The notes under the pieces are model-generated. The model was not told where the DNA came from. It searched no databases and saw only the letters and a list, made by a program, of their open reading frames with translations. The translations under genes were made by a program, and so were the position numbers. Positions 44,402-53,981 of a DNA stretch of 64,000 nt are shown here, piece by piece (the stretch's first letter is position 1; the number at the start of each line of letters is the position of its first letter). The DNA comes from an uncultured Enterobacteriaceae bacterium (GTDB taxonomy: Bacteria > Pseudomonadota > Gammaproteobacteria > Enterobacterales > Enterobacteriaceae): the NCBI GenBank assembly GCA_936920625.1, contig CAKZHC010000016.1, positions 105,317 through 169,316 of the forward strand. Direction: 5' to 3'.

Positions 44402-45553
44402 ATGTTTGAACCGATGGAATTAACCAACGATGCGGTGATTAAAGTCATCGGTGTCGGCGGGGGCGGCGGCAACGCCGTAGAACATATGGTGCGTGAGCGT
44501 ATCGAAGGTGTCGATTTTTTCGCTGTTAATACAGACGCTCAGGCATTACGAAAAACCGCGGTAGGTCAAACTATTCAGATTGGTAATAGCATTACCAAAG
44601 GTCTGGGTGCGGGTGCGAATCCCGAAGTTGGCCGTACCTCAGCAGAGGAGGATCGTGAGGCACTACGCTCCGCGCTCGAAGGCGCGGATATGGTCTTTAT
44701 TGCTGCCGGAATGGGAGGGGGAACTGGCACAGGTGCCGCTCCGGTGGTAGCCGAGGTGGCAAAAGATCTTGGCATTCTGACAGTTGCAGTTGTTACCAAA
44801 CCGTTTAATTTTGAAGGCAAAAAACGAATGGCTTTTGCTGAGCATGGAATTGCCGAGCTCTCTAAACATGTTGATTCACTCATTACCATTCCTAACGATA
44901 AACTGCTGAAAGTGCTGGGCAGAGGTATCTCTCTGTTAGATGCTTTTGGTGCTGCGAATGACGTGCTTAAAGGTGCGGTTCAGGGAATTGCAGAACTGAT
45001 AACCCGCCCTGGTCTGATGAACGTAGACTTTGCCGATGTACGCACAGTAATGTCAGAGATGGGTTATGCAATGATGGGTTCTGGTGTAGCCAGTGGAGAG
45101 GATCGTGCAGAAGAAGCAGCGGAGGTAGCTATATCCAGTCCGCTACTTGAAGATATAGACCTTTCCGGTGCACGTGGCGTACTGGTTAATATTACTGCTG
45201 GCTTTGATCTGCGGCTGGATGAATTTGAGACTGTCGGAAATACTATTCGTGCTTTTGCGTCAGACAATGCCACGGTGGTTATTGGCACCTCTCTTGACCC
45301 GGAGATGAACGATGAACTTCGGGTGACGGTTGTTGCTACAGGTATAGGCATGGATAAACGTCCAGAAATTACGCTGTTAGCCAGCAAGCGCTCACAGACT
45401 GTAGTGGATCATCCTTATCAGCAGCATGGATTATCACCGCTACAACAGGAGCAAAAACCGGCAATGAAAGTGGTTAATGACAATCCCAGTGCACAAAATA
45501 AAGAGCCGGATTATCTCGATATTCCTGCTTTTTTGCGTAAACAGGCTGATTGA
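44402..45553 (+). CDS. ftsZ: Cell division GTPase FtsZ
   Basis: Tubulin homologue that polymerises into the Z ring. 383 residues, as in E. coli. The tubulin signature GGGTGTG is at 105-111 and the N-terminal nucleotide site GVGGGGGNAVEHM near 18-30. The T7 catalytic loop NVDFADVRTVM is present. The C-terminal peptide that binds FtsA, ZipA and ZapD is DYLDIPAFLRKQAD. A good GGAGAG ribosome-binding site precedes it. About 70 bases separate it from ftsA. Confidence 0.98.
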   Translation: MFEPMELTNDAVIKVIGVGGGGGNAVEHMVRERIEGVDFFAVNTDAQALRKTAVGQTIQIGNSITKGLGAGANPEVGRTSAEEDREALRSALEGADMVFIAAGMGGGTGTGAAPVVAEVAKDLGILTVAVVTKPFNFEGKKRMAFAEHGIAELSKHVDSLITIPNDKLLKVLGRGISLLDAFGAANDVLKGAVQGIAELITRPGLMNVDFADVRTVMSEMGYAMMGSGVASGEDRAEEAAEVAISSPLLEDIDLSGARGVLVNITAGFDLRLDEFETVGNTIRAFASDNATVVIGTSLDPEMNDELRVTVVATGIGMDKRPEITLLASKRSQTVVDHPYQQHGLSPLQQEQKPAMKVVNDNPSAQNKEPDYLDIPAFLRKQAD

Positions 45554-45653
45554 GAGTGACCTGGTAGTTGGGTATAGCGGTTATTTATGATAAAATTGTC
45601 ACCGGCAGTCTGTTAATTTGTCGGTGGTTGGGCAATTTTTTTCGTGAGATAAA

Positions 45654-46574
45654 ATGATAATCAAACAACGCACAATTAAACGTATCGTTCAGGCGGCGGG
45701 TGTCGGTTTGCATACCGGTAAGAAAGTCATCCTGACGCTGCGCCCTGCGCCGGCTAATACCGGGGTCGTCTATCGTCGCACTGATTTAACACCCCCCGTT
45801 GATTTTCTGGTGGATGCAAAATATGTGCGTGATACCGTACTGAGTACCTGCCTTGTCAGCGACGAAGGCGTGCGTATCTCTACGGTAGAACATCTTAATG
45901 CGGCATTATCAGGACTGGGCATCGATAATATTATTGTTGAAGTTGATGCCCCGGAAGTTCCCATCATGGATGGGAGTGCAGCTCCGTTTGTCTATCTGCT
46001 CATGGATGCTGGCATCGAGTTATTAAATAGCAGCAAACGTTTCATTCGTATTAAACAGACCGTTCGGGCAGAAGATGGCGATAAATGGGCAGAGATTGGC
46101 CCTTATAATGGTTTCTTACTGGATTTCACTATAGATTTCAAACATCCTGCAATCGACGCCAGTTCACAACACTATCAGCTCAATTTTTCAGCAGAAGCGT
46201 TTATGCGACAAATTAGTCGTGCTCGTACTTTCGGCTTCATGCGTGAAATTGAATATCTGCAATCTAAAGGCCTGTGTCTTGGTGGCAGCTTGGACTGTGC
46301 AATTGGGCTGGACGATTTCCGCGTGTTAAACGAGGATGGTCTGCGTTTCGAAGATGAATTTGTGCGTCATAAAATGCTCGACGCAATCGGCGATTTATAC
46401 ATGTGTGGCCATAATATCATCGGCGCGTTTTCTGCATACAAATCCGGGCATGCACTGAATAATAAATTGCTCCAGGCGCTGCTGGCCAGATCGGAAGCAT
46501 GGGAGTGGGTTTCATTCGCGGATGAGGCGGAATCTCCACTTGTGTTCCGGACAACAGATTCACTATTAGCCTGA
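45654..46574 (+). CDS. lpxC: UDP-3-O-acyl-GlcNAc deacetylase LpxC
   Basis: Zinc deacetylase and committed step of lipid A synthesis. 306 residues (E. coli 305). Zinc ligands are visible as H80 in STVEHLNAALSG and as H239 and D243 in HKMLDAIGD. The C-terminal tail that controls FtsH degradation in E. coli ends in LA; here the end is also LLA, so the same regulation is plausible. Last gene of the dcw cluster. Confidence 0.97.
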   Translation: MIIKQRTIKRIVQAAGVGLHTGKKVILTLRPAPANTGVVYRRTDLTPPVDFLVDAKYVRDTVLSTCLVSDEGVRISTVEHLNAALSGLGIDNIIVEVDAPEVPIMDGSAAPFVYLLMDAGIELLNSSKRFIRIKQTVRAEDGDKWAEIGPYNGFLLDFTIDFKHPAIDASSQHYQLNFSAEAFMRQISRARTFGFMREIEYLQSKGLCLGGSLDCAIGLDDFRVLNEDGLRFEDEFVRHKMLDAIGDLYMCGHNIIGAFSAYKSGHALNNKLLQALLARSEAWEWVSFADEAESPLVFRTTDSLLA

Positions 46575-46595
46575 AGTGGAAAATTTTCTTATCTA

Positions 46596-47111
46596 TCAAG
46601 ACTGATTTTTCTGGCATCTCTCGCTGGCCAGTGAAGCCAGTCTTTCAAGTGTACGTTTTAGTTTTTCTGGGCTGTGTTCCGCTACATTTCTCAATAATGC
46701 TGCACTTTTGATACTTAGTCTGCGGTCAGAGGCGGATTGCCCTTCCGTGGATTGAGTGCTGCCTTCTTGAGCAGAATATCCTGTTTTTGCGGCCAGTGAC
46801 GGATTAATAGTAATGTCGATTGAAGCCAATGATGGTAAAATCTGCACCCTTAGCGCAGAAAGTAAGGCAGCCTGCTCGTAGCGAAGTCTCATCAGCAAGC
46901 TGGCGCTGGCAACTTCGATAACCAGAATATTCCGACGAAAGTTAGTCACTCTGACCCAAGGGAGCAGCGGAGGTGGCAGTAACTTGCGCACTATATTGTT
47001 TAGTTTATTCAGAACGAGGGCATGGAGCTGTATGTGTTGCAGAACATCGCTGTTCTGTGTGTTATTAAACCATTTTTCTAGGGACTGCGGACGACTATCG
47101 CGCATAGGCAT
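46596..47111 (-). CDS. DUF721 (DciA-like) domain protein
   Basis: 171 residues on the strand opposite to lpxC and secM. The DUF721 domain occupies about residues 10-95: LNKLNNIVRKLLPPPLL, then PWVRVTNFRRNILVIEVAS and ALRVQILPSL. Distant relatives (DciA) load the replicative helicase in bacteria lacking DnaC; in enterobacteria that use DnaC the role of this shorter relative is unknown. A Ser/Gln/Thr-rich linker precedes a basic, helical C-terminus (SPEKLKRTLERLASLASERC). Start codons of this gene and secM are 16 bases apart and divergent. Orthologues occur at this place in several Enterobacterales. Confidence 0.8.
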   Translation of the reverse strand: MPMRDSRPQSLEKWFNNTQNSDVLQHIQLHALVLNKLNNIVRKLLPPPLLPWVRVTNFRRNILVIEVASASLLMRLRYEQAALLSALRVQILPSLASIDITINPSLAAKTGYSAQEGSTQSTEGQSASDRRLSIKSAALLRNVAEHSPEKLKRTLERLASLASERCQKNQS

Positions 47112-47127
47112 ACTCCGACGGATTCAT

Positions 47128-47616
47128 GTGATTACTATTTTAAATTGTTGGCGACAATTTGGCAGGCGTTATTTATGGCCACATCTTCTGCTGGGGATGG
47201 TTGCGGTCAGTTTCGGCCTGCCTGGTATTTACGAGCAACGGGTTCCGGATAGTGCGGCAATAGTTCACAGTAATGGTGTAGTTTTACATCTGAACAGTTT
47301 TGCCCTTTTGCAGGATTATCCACGGCACCTGACAGACAACATCAATTATTGGCACCAGAATGTCATTCGCCGGATAATACGGCATCTTTCTTTTAGTCTG
47401 CCGTCATTCAATTGTTTGATAAAAGCACCGGTCTTACGCGTTGTAAAGCTCCAGCTGCTGGGCAGACTAAATATATTATTATCAGAGCAAACCCCGCCTG
47501 TACCGGTAAGCAGGTCTGCTAATTTTTCACATTCCCCCAGACGCTGGCCCCATGATACAGCCAGCTGGCTCGCGACGATAGTGGGTATTCGCGCAGGGCC
47601 GCTCTTCATCGTATGA
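47128..47616 (+). CDS. secM: SecM secretion monitor (translation arrest peptide)
   Basis: Leader protein whose stalled translation exposes the secA ribosome-binding site. The frame from GTG at 47128 gives 162 residues (E. coli 170). The N-terminus WRQFGRRYLWPHLLLGMVAV is very close to the E. coli signal sequence. The mid segment NYWHQNVIRRIIRHLSFSL is also conserved. The arrest motif near the C-terminus is W147-LATIV-GIRAGP (153-158), with four residues after it as in E. coli. The E. coli F150 equivalent (five before W) is histidine here, and I156 is leucine. The GTG start is inferred. It is followed by secA 67 bases later. Confidence 0.87.
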   Translation: MITILNCWRQFGRRYLWPHLLLGMVAVSFGLPGIYEQRVPDSAAIVHSNGVVLHLNSFALLQDYPRHLTDNINYWHQNVIRRIIRHLSFSLPSFNCLIKAPVLRVVKLQLLGRLNILLSEQTPPVPVSRSANFSHSPRRWPHDTASWLATIVGIRAGPLFIV

Positions 47617-47682
47617 GTGAAATTTCATTTATTTTACCTGTATAACCCCCCCTGAGGCGGATACCGAGAGAAACTGTTTATC

Positions 47683-50388
47683 ATGTTGATTAAGTTATTA
47701 ACTAAAGTTTTTGGTAGTAGTAATGATCGTACCCTGAGTCGCATGGGTAAGCTGGTTGACACCATCAACGCGATGGAGCCAGAGTTAGAAAAACTGAGTG
47801 GTGAAGAGTTAAAAAATAAAACAGCTGAGTTTCGCAAACGTCTCGCAGAAGGTGAAACGCTTGAAAGTCTGATTGCAGAAGCCTTTGCCACAGTTCGCGA
47901 AGCAAGTAAACGGGTATTTTCGATGCGGCATTTTGATGTCCAGCTACTGGGTGGTATGGTGCTTAATAATCGCTGCATTGCCGAAATGCGTACTGGTGAG
48001 GGCAAAACACTGACAGCCACTCTGCCAGCTTATCTCAATGCGTTAAGTGGCAGAGGGGTTCATATTGTCACTGTTAACGATTATCTGGCTCAGCGCGATG
48101 CGGAGAACAACCGGCCACTGTTTGAGTTTCTCGGGCTCACGGTAGGCATCAACTTGCCGGATATGCCTGCTACAGCCAAACGCGCCGCTTATGCGGCAGA
48201 TATCACTTACGGGACTAACAATGAGTACGGCTTCGACTATCTGCGTGACAATATGGCTTTTGCCCCAGAAGAGCGCGTCCAGCGTGAGCTCCACTATGCG
48301 CTGGTGGATGAAGTCGACTCCATCCTTATTGATGAAGCCCGCACACCTCTTATTATCTCAGGGCCAGCTGAGGATAGCTCAGAACTCTATATAAAAGTGG
48401 ATAAAATCATTCCTGATCTGCAACGCCAGGATAGGGAGGATTCAGATACTTTTAAAGGAGAAGGGCACTTCTGGGTGGATGAAAAAGCGCGTCAGGTACA
48501 CCTTACTGAACGCGGCCTCGAATTGATTGAAGAGTTACTGGTCAGTCAGAATATTATCGAAGAGGGTGAATCACTTTATTCGCCAGGCAACATTATGCTG
48601 ATGCATCATGTTACTGCTGCTCTGCGCGCTCATGCTCTTTTTAGCCGTGATGTTGATTATATCGTCAAAGAGGGTGAGGTTATCATCGTCGACGAACATA
48701 CCGGGCGTACCATGCCTGGCCGCCGCTGGTCTGACGGGCTGCATCAGGCAGTAGAAGCCAAAGAGGGTGTTGAAATACAAAATGAAAACCAGACGTTAGC
48801 GTCTATCACGTTTCAGAACTACTTCCGTCTTTATGAAAAACTGGCTGGGATGACAGGAACCGCAGATACCGAAGCCTATGAATTTAGTTCTATTTATAAG
48901 CTTGAAACTATTGTCATACCAACCAACCGCCCAATGATACGCAATGACATGGCCGATCTTGTTTATATCACTGAAGCTGACAAGATTGAGGCTATTATTG
49001 AGGATATCCGTGAGCGCACTGCTAATGGCCAACCAGTTCTGGTTGGAACTATTTCTATTGAAAAATCAGAAGTGATTGCCAGTGCCTTAGACCGTGTAAA
49101 TATTAAACATAATGTTTTGAACGCTAAGTTTCATGCTCGTGAAGCAGATATTATTGCGCAGGCGGGGCAGCCGGGTGCTGTGACTATAGCCACTAATATG
49201 GCGGGCCGGGGTACCGATATTATTCTTGGTGGGGGCTGGCAGGCTGAAATTGCTGCACTTACGGAACCTGACGAAGGGCAAATTGCCGCTATTAAAGAGG
49301 CCTGGCATAAGCGCCATGAACAAGTGCTTGCTGCGGGGGGGCTGCATATCATTGGTACTGAGCGTCATGAATCGCGTCGTATAGATAATCAGTTACGGGG
49401 TCGCTCCGGGCGTCAGGGTGATCCCGGTTCTTCCCGCTTCTATCTGTCTATGGAAGATGCGCTGATGCGTATTTTTGCATCTGAGCGTGTAGCAGGAATG
49501 ATGCGTAAACTGGGGATGAAACCGGGTGAAGCCATTGAACATCCATGGGTTACCAAAGCGATTGCCAACGCTCAGCGCAAAGTGGAGAACCGTAACTTCG
49601 ACATTCGTAAACAATTACTGGAATATGACGATGTAGCGAATGATCAGCGTCGGGCAATCTACAGTCAGCGTAATGAACTGCTGGATATTTCTGATATCAG
49701 CCAGACTATCAGGAGTATTCGTGAAGATGTCTTTACCAATATTATCAGCAACTATATTCCTCCCGGATCGCTTGAGGAGATGTGGCAGGTGCCGCAGCTG
49801 GAAGAGCGTCTGAAGCTGGACTTCGAACTTGATTTACCGATTAGCGACTGGCTGGAAAAAGAACCGACATTGCATGAAGAAACGTTATGCGAACGTATTC
49901 TGGAAGAGGCCACCAATCACTATCAGCAAAAAGAGGAGATTGTTGGCGTTGAAATGATGCGCCACTTTGAGAAAGGGGTAATGTTGCAGACTCTCGATTT
50001 GCTGTGGAAAGAGCACCTGGCCTCGATGGATTATCTGCGGCAGGGGATTCATTTGCGTGGGTATGCGCAAAAAGATCCCAAACAGGAGTATAAGAGAGAA
50101 TCCTTCGCTATGTTTGCTGTGATGCTGGAGTCACTTAAATATGAGGTGGTGAGTACCTTAAGTAAAGTAGAGGTGCGTCAGCCAGAAGAAATTGAAGAGA
50201 TGGAAAGTCAGCGTCGTCAGGAGGCACTACGCCTGGCCGGACAACAGCAACTTAGCCATGCAAGCGATGATATCGACGCTGCTCGTGTGATAGCTGCAAA
50301 AAGTGGCGATCGTAAAACGGGGCGCAATGACCCCTGTCCTTGCGGCTCAGGTAGAAAGTATAAACAGTGCCATGGTCGTATCGTTTGA
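47683..50388 (+). CDS. secA: Preprotein translocase ATPase SecA
   Basis: Motor that drives unfolded preproteins through SecYEG. 901 residues, as in E. coli. Walker A GEGKT is at 105-109, Walker B VDEVDSILIDEART is near 207-220, and the preprotein-binding domain is complete. The helicase-like NBD2 has MAGRGTDI. The C-terminal zinc finger CPCGSGRKYKQCHG binds SecB and ribosomes. Expression is expected to be set by SecM stalling. Fully intact. Confidence 0.98.
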   Translation: MLIKLLTKVFGSSNDRTLSRMGKLVDTINAMEPELEKLSGEELKNKTAEFRKRLAEGETLESLIAEAFATVREASKRVFSMRHFDVQLLGGMVLNNRCIAEMRTGEGKTLTATLPAYLNALSGRGVHIVTVNDYLAQRDAENNRPLFEFLGLTVGINLPDMPATAKRAAYAADITYGTNNEYGFDYLRDNMAFAPEERVQRELHYALVDEVDSILIDEARTPLIISGPAEDSSELYIKVDKIIPDLQRQDREDSDTFKGEGHFWVDEKARQVHLTERGLELIEELLVSQNIIEEGESLYSPGNIMLMHHVTAALRAHALFSRDVDYIVKEGEVIIVDEHTGRTMPGRRWSDGLHQAVEAKEGVEIQNENQTLASITFQNYFRLYEKLAGMTGTADTEAYEFSSIYKLETIVIPTNRPMIRNDMADLVYITEADKIEAIIEDIRERTANGQPVLVGTISIEKSEVIASALDRVNIKHNVLNAKFHAREADIIAQAGQPGAVTIATNMAGRGTDIILGGGWQAEIAALTEPDEGQIAAIKEAWHKRHEQVLAAGGLHIIGTERHESRRIDNQLRGRSGRQGDPGSSRFYLSMEDALMRIFASERVAGMMRKLGMKPGEAIEHPWVTKAIANAQRKVENRNFDIRKQLLEYDDVANDQRRAIYSQRNELLDISDISQTIRSIREDVFTNIISNYIPPGSLEEMWQVPQLEERLKLDFELDLPISDWLEKEPTLHEETLCERILEEATNHYQQKEEIVGVEMMRHFEKGVMLQTLDLLWKEHLASMDYLRQGIHLRGYAQKDPKQEYKRESFAMFAVMLESLKYEVVSTLSKVEVRQPEEIEEMESQRRQEALRLAGQQQLSHASDDIDAARVIAAKSGDRKTGRNDPCPCGSGRKYKQCHGRIV

Positions 50389-50409
50389 ACAGGCAGGCAT
50401 ATACCCCGG

Positions 50410-50428
50410 CGCCCTTAGCGGGCGTTTT
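50410..50428 (+). terminator. Short intrinsic terminator after secA
   Basis: CGCCC/GGGCG 5-bp stem with a 5-base loop followed by TTTT, 22 bases after the secA stop and just before mutT. The stem is short, so termination is probably partial and mutT may be read by leak-through. Confidence 0.55.
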
Positions 50429-50445
50429 GCGGTGGGGTAACATCA

Positions 50446-50853
50446 ATGAAGAATCTGTTGGTGGCGGTAGGTATTATTCGTGACGGTTCAGGTAATATTT
50501 TTCTCACTCAACGTGCAGCGGGAACGCACATGGCAACCTTATGGGAGTTTCCCGGTGGTAAAATCGAGCCAGGAGAGAGTGCAGAAGAGGCCCTGATACG
50601 CGAACTACAAGAAGAAACGGGCATTATAGTGACAGAGGCGAGACCTTATGACACGGTGATTCACACCTATCCGGATGTACATGTTACACTTCGTTTCTTC
50701 ATGGTAGAACGCTGGCAGGGCGACCCTTATGGCCGGGAGGGACAACCACAACGCTGGGTGGCACAGGCCGAGCTGGCTGGCTGCGGTTTTCCTCCTGCCA
50801 ATCATCCGGTGGTTGCACGTCTGGTGCGTGAAGCGGCAGGCTGCCCACCGTAA
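50446..50853 (+). CDS. mutT: 8-oxo-dGTP diphosphatase MutT
   Basis: Nudix hydrolase that removes 8-oxo-dGTP from the nucleotide pool, preventing A:T to C:G changes. 135 residues (E. coli 129). The Nudix box starts GGKIEPGESAEEA and ends RELQEETGI, at about residues 37-59, complete with its REXXEE glutamates. The stop codon abuts the yacG stop on the other strand with no spacing, so the two genes converge end to end. Confidence 0.95.
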   Translation: MKNLLVAVGIIRDGSGNIFLTQRAAGTHMATLWEFPGGKIEPGESAEEALIRELQEETGIIVTEARPYDTVIHTYPDVHVTLRFFMVERWQGDPYGREGQPQRWVAQAELAGCGFPPANHPVVARLVREAAGCPP

Positions 50854-51060
50854 TTAGTCATCAGGTGAAAGCGTTTCATCCCAGTCTTCGCTGTCAAACT
50901 CTCTGCTGCCCGGAATGCGTTTATCTTCCATCGCCCAGTCCCCAAAATCAATCAACTGACAGCGTTTACTGCAAAAGGGACGCCAGGGGCTTAATGTACT
51001 CCAGTCAACATGCTGACCACAGCTGGGGCAGTTTACAGACGATAGTGAATCACTCATCAT
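50854..51060 (-). CDS. yacG: DNA gyrase inhibitor, zinc protein YacG
   Basis: Small zinc-finger protein that binds GyrB and inhibits gyrase in E. coli. 68 residues. The four zinc ligands are C11, C14 (CPSCG) and C30, C34 (FCSKRC). The signature WRPFCSKRCQLIDFGDW is kept and the tail is acidic. It starts 5 bases after the zapD stop, so it is the last gene of coaE-zapD-yacG. Confidence 0.95.
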   Translation of the reverse strand: MMSDSLSSVNCPSCGQHVDWSTLSPWRPFCSKRCQLIDFGDWAMEDKRIPGSREFDSEDWDETLSPDD

Positions 51061-51065
51061 TCACC

Positions 51066-51815
51066 TCAACAACAGGCCAGCATAAAATCCATCTGTGCGG
51101 GTACTTCGCCCTGTTCGCTATCAAGCGGCAGAAAACGGATAGCATAGCGATTTTTATACCCTGAAATTTGAGGATAAAGTGAGTTTTCAAGTGTAAGTTG
51201 TAAGCGAAGCAAATCTGTACCCTCAGCTGTATTCTGATAAAAACCATTAATGCTTGTTTGTGAACGAAAGACCCCGGATTGACGGATTAGCTTCAGTACC
51301 AGTGCCAGAGTAGTGCGTACCGGAGCCAGAGAAGCGAGCCACATATCAACCTGTTTGTCGCGAACTCTCTGTGGGAGATGCAGCCAGATATGGAGTGAGG
51401 GAAGGTCAAAACTGCAACAACCGCCGGGGATGTTCAGACGCTGACGGACGAGATTAATCAGACGTTCTTCCCGTAACAGTTGTCCTATTCGTGGTGCGCT
51501 CATCAGTATACCATATTGCTCTTTAAGGTCGCCACGCAGCATGTCAACTACATTGCTATTGCTGTCGACGCCGGGAACGTTGTGCCAGGCGTTGAGTTTA
51601 TATTGCTGACGATCCAGTTCTTTAAGAATTTCGGTACGCAATTCAGCCCGTTCGAACACATCCAGTAATTCGGTAGCACTGCGAAATAAATTCAGAGCAG
51701 ATAAATGATCGGTGACAATACGACAATTATCTAACTGCCTGAGCAATAATTCTATGCGCAGCCAGGTACGCATTTTTTCGTTCAGAGGATGTTCAAACAG
51801 TACCATCATGTTCAT
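51066..51815 (-). CDS. zapD: Z-ring associated protein ZapD
   Basis: Dimer that cross-links FtsZ filaments through the FtsZ C-terminal peptide. 249 residues (E. coli 247). The first half is helical (VLFEHPLNEKMRTWLRIE), the second a beta domain with IPGGCCSFDLPSLHIWLHLP and a C-terminus ending ACC. The middle has the conserved DVFERAELRTEILKELDRQ. Four bases after coaE. No anomaly. Confidence 0.95.
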   Translation of the reverse strand: MNMMVLFEHPLNEKMRTWLRIELLLRQLDNCRIVTDHLSALNLFRSATELLDVFERAELRTEILKELDRQQYKLNAWHNVPGVDSNSNVVDMLRGDLKEQYGILMSAPRIGQLLREERLINLVRQRLNIPGGCCSFDLPSLHIWLHLPQRVRDKQVDMWLASLAPVRTTLALVLKLIRQSGVFRSQTSINGFYQNTAEGTDLLRLQLTLENSLYPQISGYKNRYAIRFLPLDSEQGEVPAQMDFMLACC

Positions 51816-51819
51816 ACGA

Positions 51820-52437
51820 TTATTCCTGCTTAGCCACTGCCGCTGCTGCTAGTGTCAGATAACGATGATGTAACTCGGTTACGCGAGGTAGTACCGACCG
51901 GGGTGGGCCACTATTGTCAATAATGTCATCGGCTGCTGCCAGGCGGGCTTCCCTTGTTGCCTGAGCGGCAAGGATTCGTTCAACATGTTGCCGGCTGGCA
52001 TTATCGCGAAGCATAGTACGCTCTAGTTGAAGTTTGCGAGGGATATCCACTACCAGAATGCGATTTGCACGTTTTTGCAGTTCATTTTCCAGTAACAGGG
52101 GTACGGCCCAAAGGCACCAGGCAGAGTGACAGGTATTAAGCTGACGCTCCGTTTCTTTCCGAATCAAAGGGTGAAGCAGGTTATTCAGCCAGGCTGTTTG
52201 CGCTGAATCATCAAATATATGTTCGCGTAATGTACGGCGATCAAGTTGTCCATCAGGTCGTAATATTGACTGACCGAATCGTTTTACGATTTCCGCAAGT
52301 GCAGGAGTACCGGGCGCCACAATCTGGCGAGCGACTACATCAGCGTCAACCACGTCAATACCGAGTGCGGCAAAAGCCTCAGCGATGGTACTCTTCCCGC
52401 TACCAATGCCTCCAGTAAGTGCAACAGTGTACAGCAT
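51820..52437 (-). CDS. coaE: Dephospho-CoA kinase
   Basis: Phosphorylates dephospho-CoA in the last step of coenzyme A synthesis. 205 residues (E. coli 206). The P-loop GGIGSGKS is at 9-16, with the lid region and DADVVARQIVAPGTPAL following. It heads the coaE-zapD-yacG operon. Complete. Confidence 0.96.
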   Translation of the reverse strand: MLYTVALTGGIGSGKSTIAEAFAALGIDVVDADVVARQIVAPGTPALAEIVKRFGQSILRPDGQLDRRTLREHIFDDSAQTAWLNNLLHPLIRKETERQLNTCHSAWCLWAVPLLLENELQKRANRILVVDIPRKLQLERTMLRDNASRQHVERILAAQATREARLAAADDIIDNSGPPRSVLPRVTELHHRYLTLAAAAVAKQE

Positions 52438-52752
52438 AAATATATGTTCCTCATGCCAGTAACAGTTATCACTAAGAAGCTAGTATAATGATGTTATCCT
52501 CTCAGGGAGTTCCTGGCAGTGCTCAGACGTATAACTGCCTTGCATAGTAAGAACTGGCTACTATTTCAGACCAAAACTGAACAACTGACAATATATTGAT
52601 ACAAAATAATCTGCTACTAAATTAACCAAGTCAAATTGTAGCTTATTCTTAATTATTTTCGAACTCCTGTTCCGCTATTTTTAACTTTTATTGCATATGA
52701 TGGGTCGACTTGCAGCGATATAAAATTTTGCCCCTTACAGGAATATAAAGTC
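52438..52752. other. coaE-guaC divergent intergenic region
   Basis: About 315 bases, AT-rich. The guaC promoter should lie near 52690-52750: a TATAAAAT at about 52720 is a good -10, and the closest TTG-type -35 is poorly spaced. No small ORF or RNA gene recognised. Confidence 0.4.
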
Positions 52753-53793
52753 ATGCGCATTGAAGTAGATATCAAGCTGGGATTCAAGGATGTGCTTATC
52801 CGGCCCAAACGTTCCACACTTAAGAGCCGTTCAGAGGTTGATCTGACACGAAAATTTTCTTTTAAACACTCACGACTGGTCTGGTCGGGTGTACCGATCA
52901 TTGCGGCGAATATGGACAGCGTCGGCACGTTTACTATGGCGAAAGTGTTGGCCAAATTCGACCTCCTGACGGCCATACATAAACACTATAGCATTGGAGA
53001 CTGGCGTAAATTTATTGCCCACACCTCTGAAACAGTACTCAATCATATAATGGTATCAACAGGCACCTCAGAGACTGATTTTAACAAACTCAGCCAGGTG
53101 CTATCGTTGTCCACCGCCCTGCGGTTTATCTGCATTGATGTAGCGAATGGTTATTCGGAACATTTTGTAACTTTTGTTAAACACGTGCGTGATACCTGGC
53201 CTGAACACACGATTTGTGCTGGCAATGTGGTAACCGGAGAAATGGTAGAAGAGTTGGTGCTCTCAGGGGCAGATATTGTCAAAATCGGCATTGGCCCCGG
53301 TTCTGTTTGCACTACTCGCATCAAAACAGGTGTTGGTTATCCTCAACTTTCAGCGGTTATTGAGTGCGGTGATGCTGCTCATGGTCTGGGAGGGCAAATT
53401 GTCAGCGATGGAGGTTGCAGGATGCCCGGAGATGTGGCAAAAGCTTTTGGAGGAGGGGCAGATTTTGTCATGTTAGGTGGTATGTTTGCCGCTCATGATG
53501 AGTGTGAAGGCACTATAGTTGAAGAACAGGGCGAAAACTTTATGCTGTTTTATGGTATGAGTTCTGAAGCAGCCATGAAACGGCATAAGGGTGATGTGGC
53601 AGAATATCGTGCTGCGGAGGGTAAAACTGTCAGGCTGCCTCTGCGTGGTCCGGTCGAATCTACTGTAAAAGATATTTTGGGCGGGTTGCGTTCAGCTTGT
53701 ACCTATGTTGGAGCTAGGCATCTGAAAGAGCTAACTAAACGCACTACTTTTATCCGTACAGGAGAGCAGGAAAATCAAATATTTACGCCATGA
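52753..53793 (+). CDS. guaC: GMP reductase
   Basis: Deaminates GMP to IMP with NADPH, linking guanine salvage to adenine nucleotides. 346 residues (E. coli 347). The catalytic cysteine is C186 in GPGSVCTTR, at the same number as E. coli. The TIM-barrel phosphate loops SDGGCRMPGDVAKAFGGGAD and GGMFA are intact. In E. coli it is followed by the hofC/ppdD genes; here accD follows, so a rearrangement lies just downstream. Confidence 0.97.
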   Translation: MRIEVDIKLGFKDVLIRPKRSTLKSRSEVDLTRKFSFKHSRLVWSGVPIIAANMDSVGTFTMAKVLAKFDLLTAIHKHYSIGDWRKFIAHTSETVLNHIMVSTGTSETDFNKLSQVLSLSTALRFICIDVANGYSEHFVTFVKHVRDTWPEHTICAGNVVTGEMVEELVLSGADIVKIGIGPGSVCTTRIKTGVGYPQLSAVIECGDAAHGLGGQIVSDGGCRMPGDVAKAFGGGADFVMLGGMFAAHDECEGTIVEEQGENFMLFYGMSSEAAMKRHKGDVAEYRAAEGKTVRLPLRGPVESTVKDILGGLRSACTYVGARHLKELTKRTTFIRTGEQENQIFTP

Positions 53794-53981
53794 TATGCTA
53801 AATTGCAGCAATATCTGCTACCAATAAAATTAGTTAACAGATTTACCGGAAGTGGTCAGTTCTGGCCACTCATGAACTGGTAGCAGAACGTAGCAATTTG
53901 TGGTGTAATACTCTCCAGTTAGCTTAAGGATTTTTTGCATAATATATTGATTTTACGAACATACTGGATTATCGATTATCA

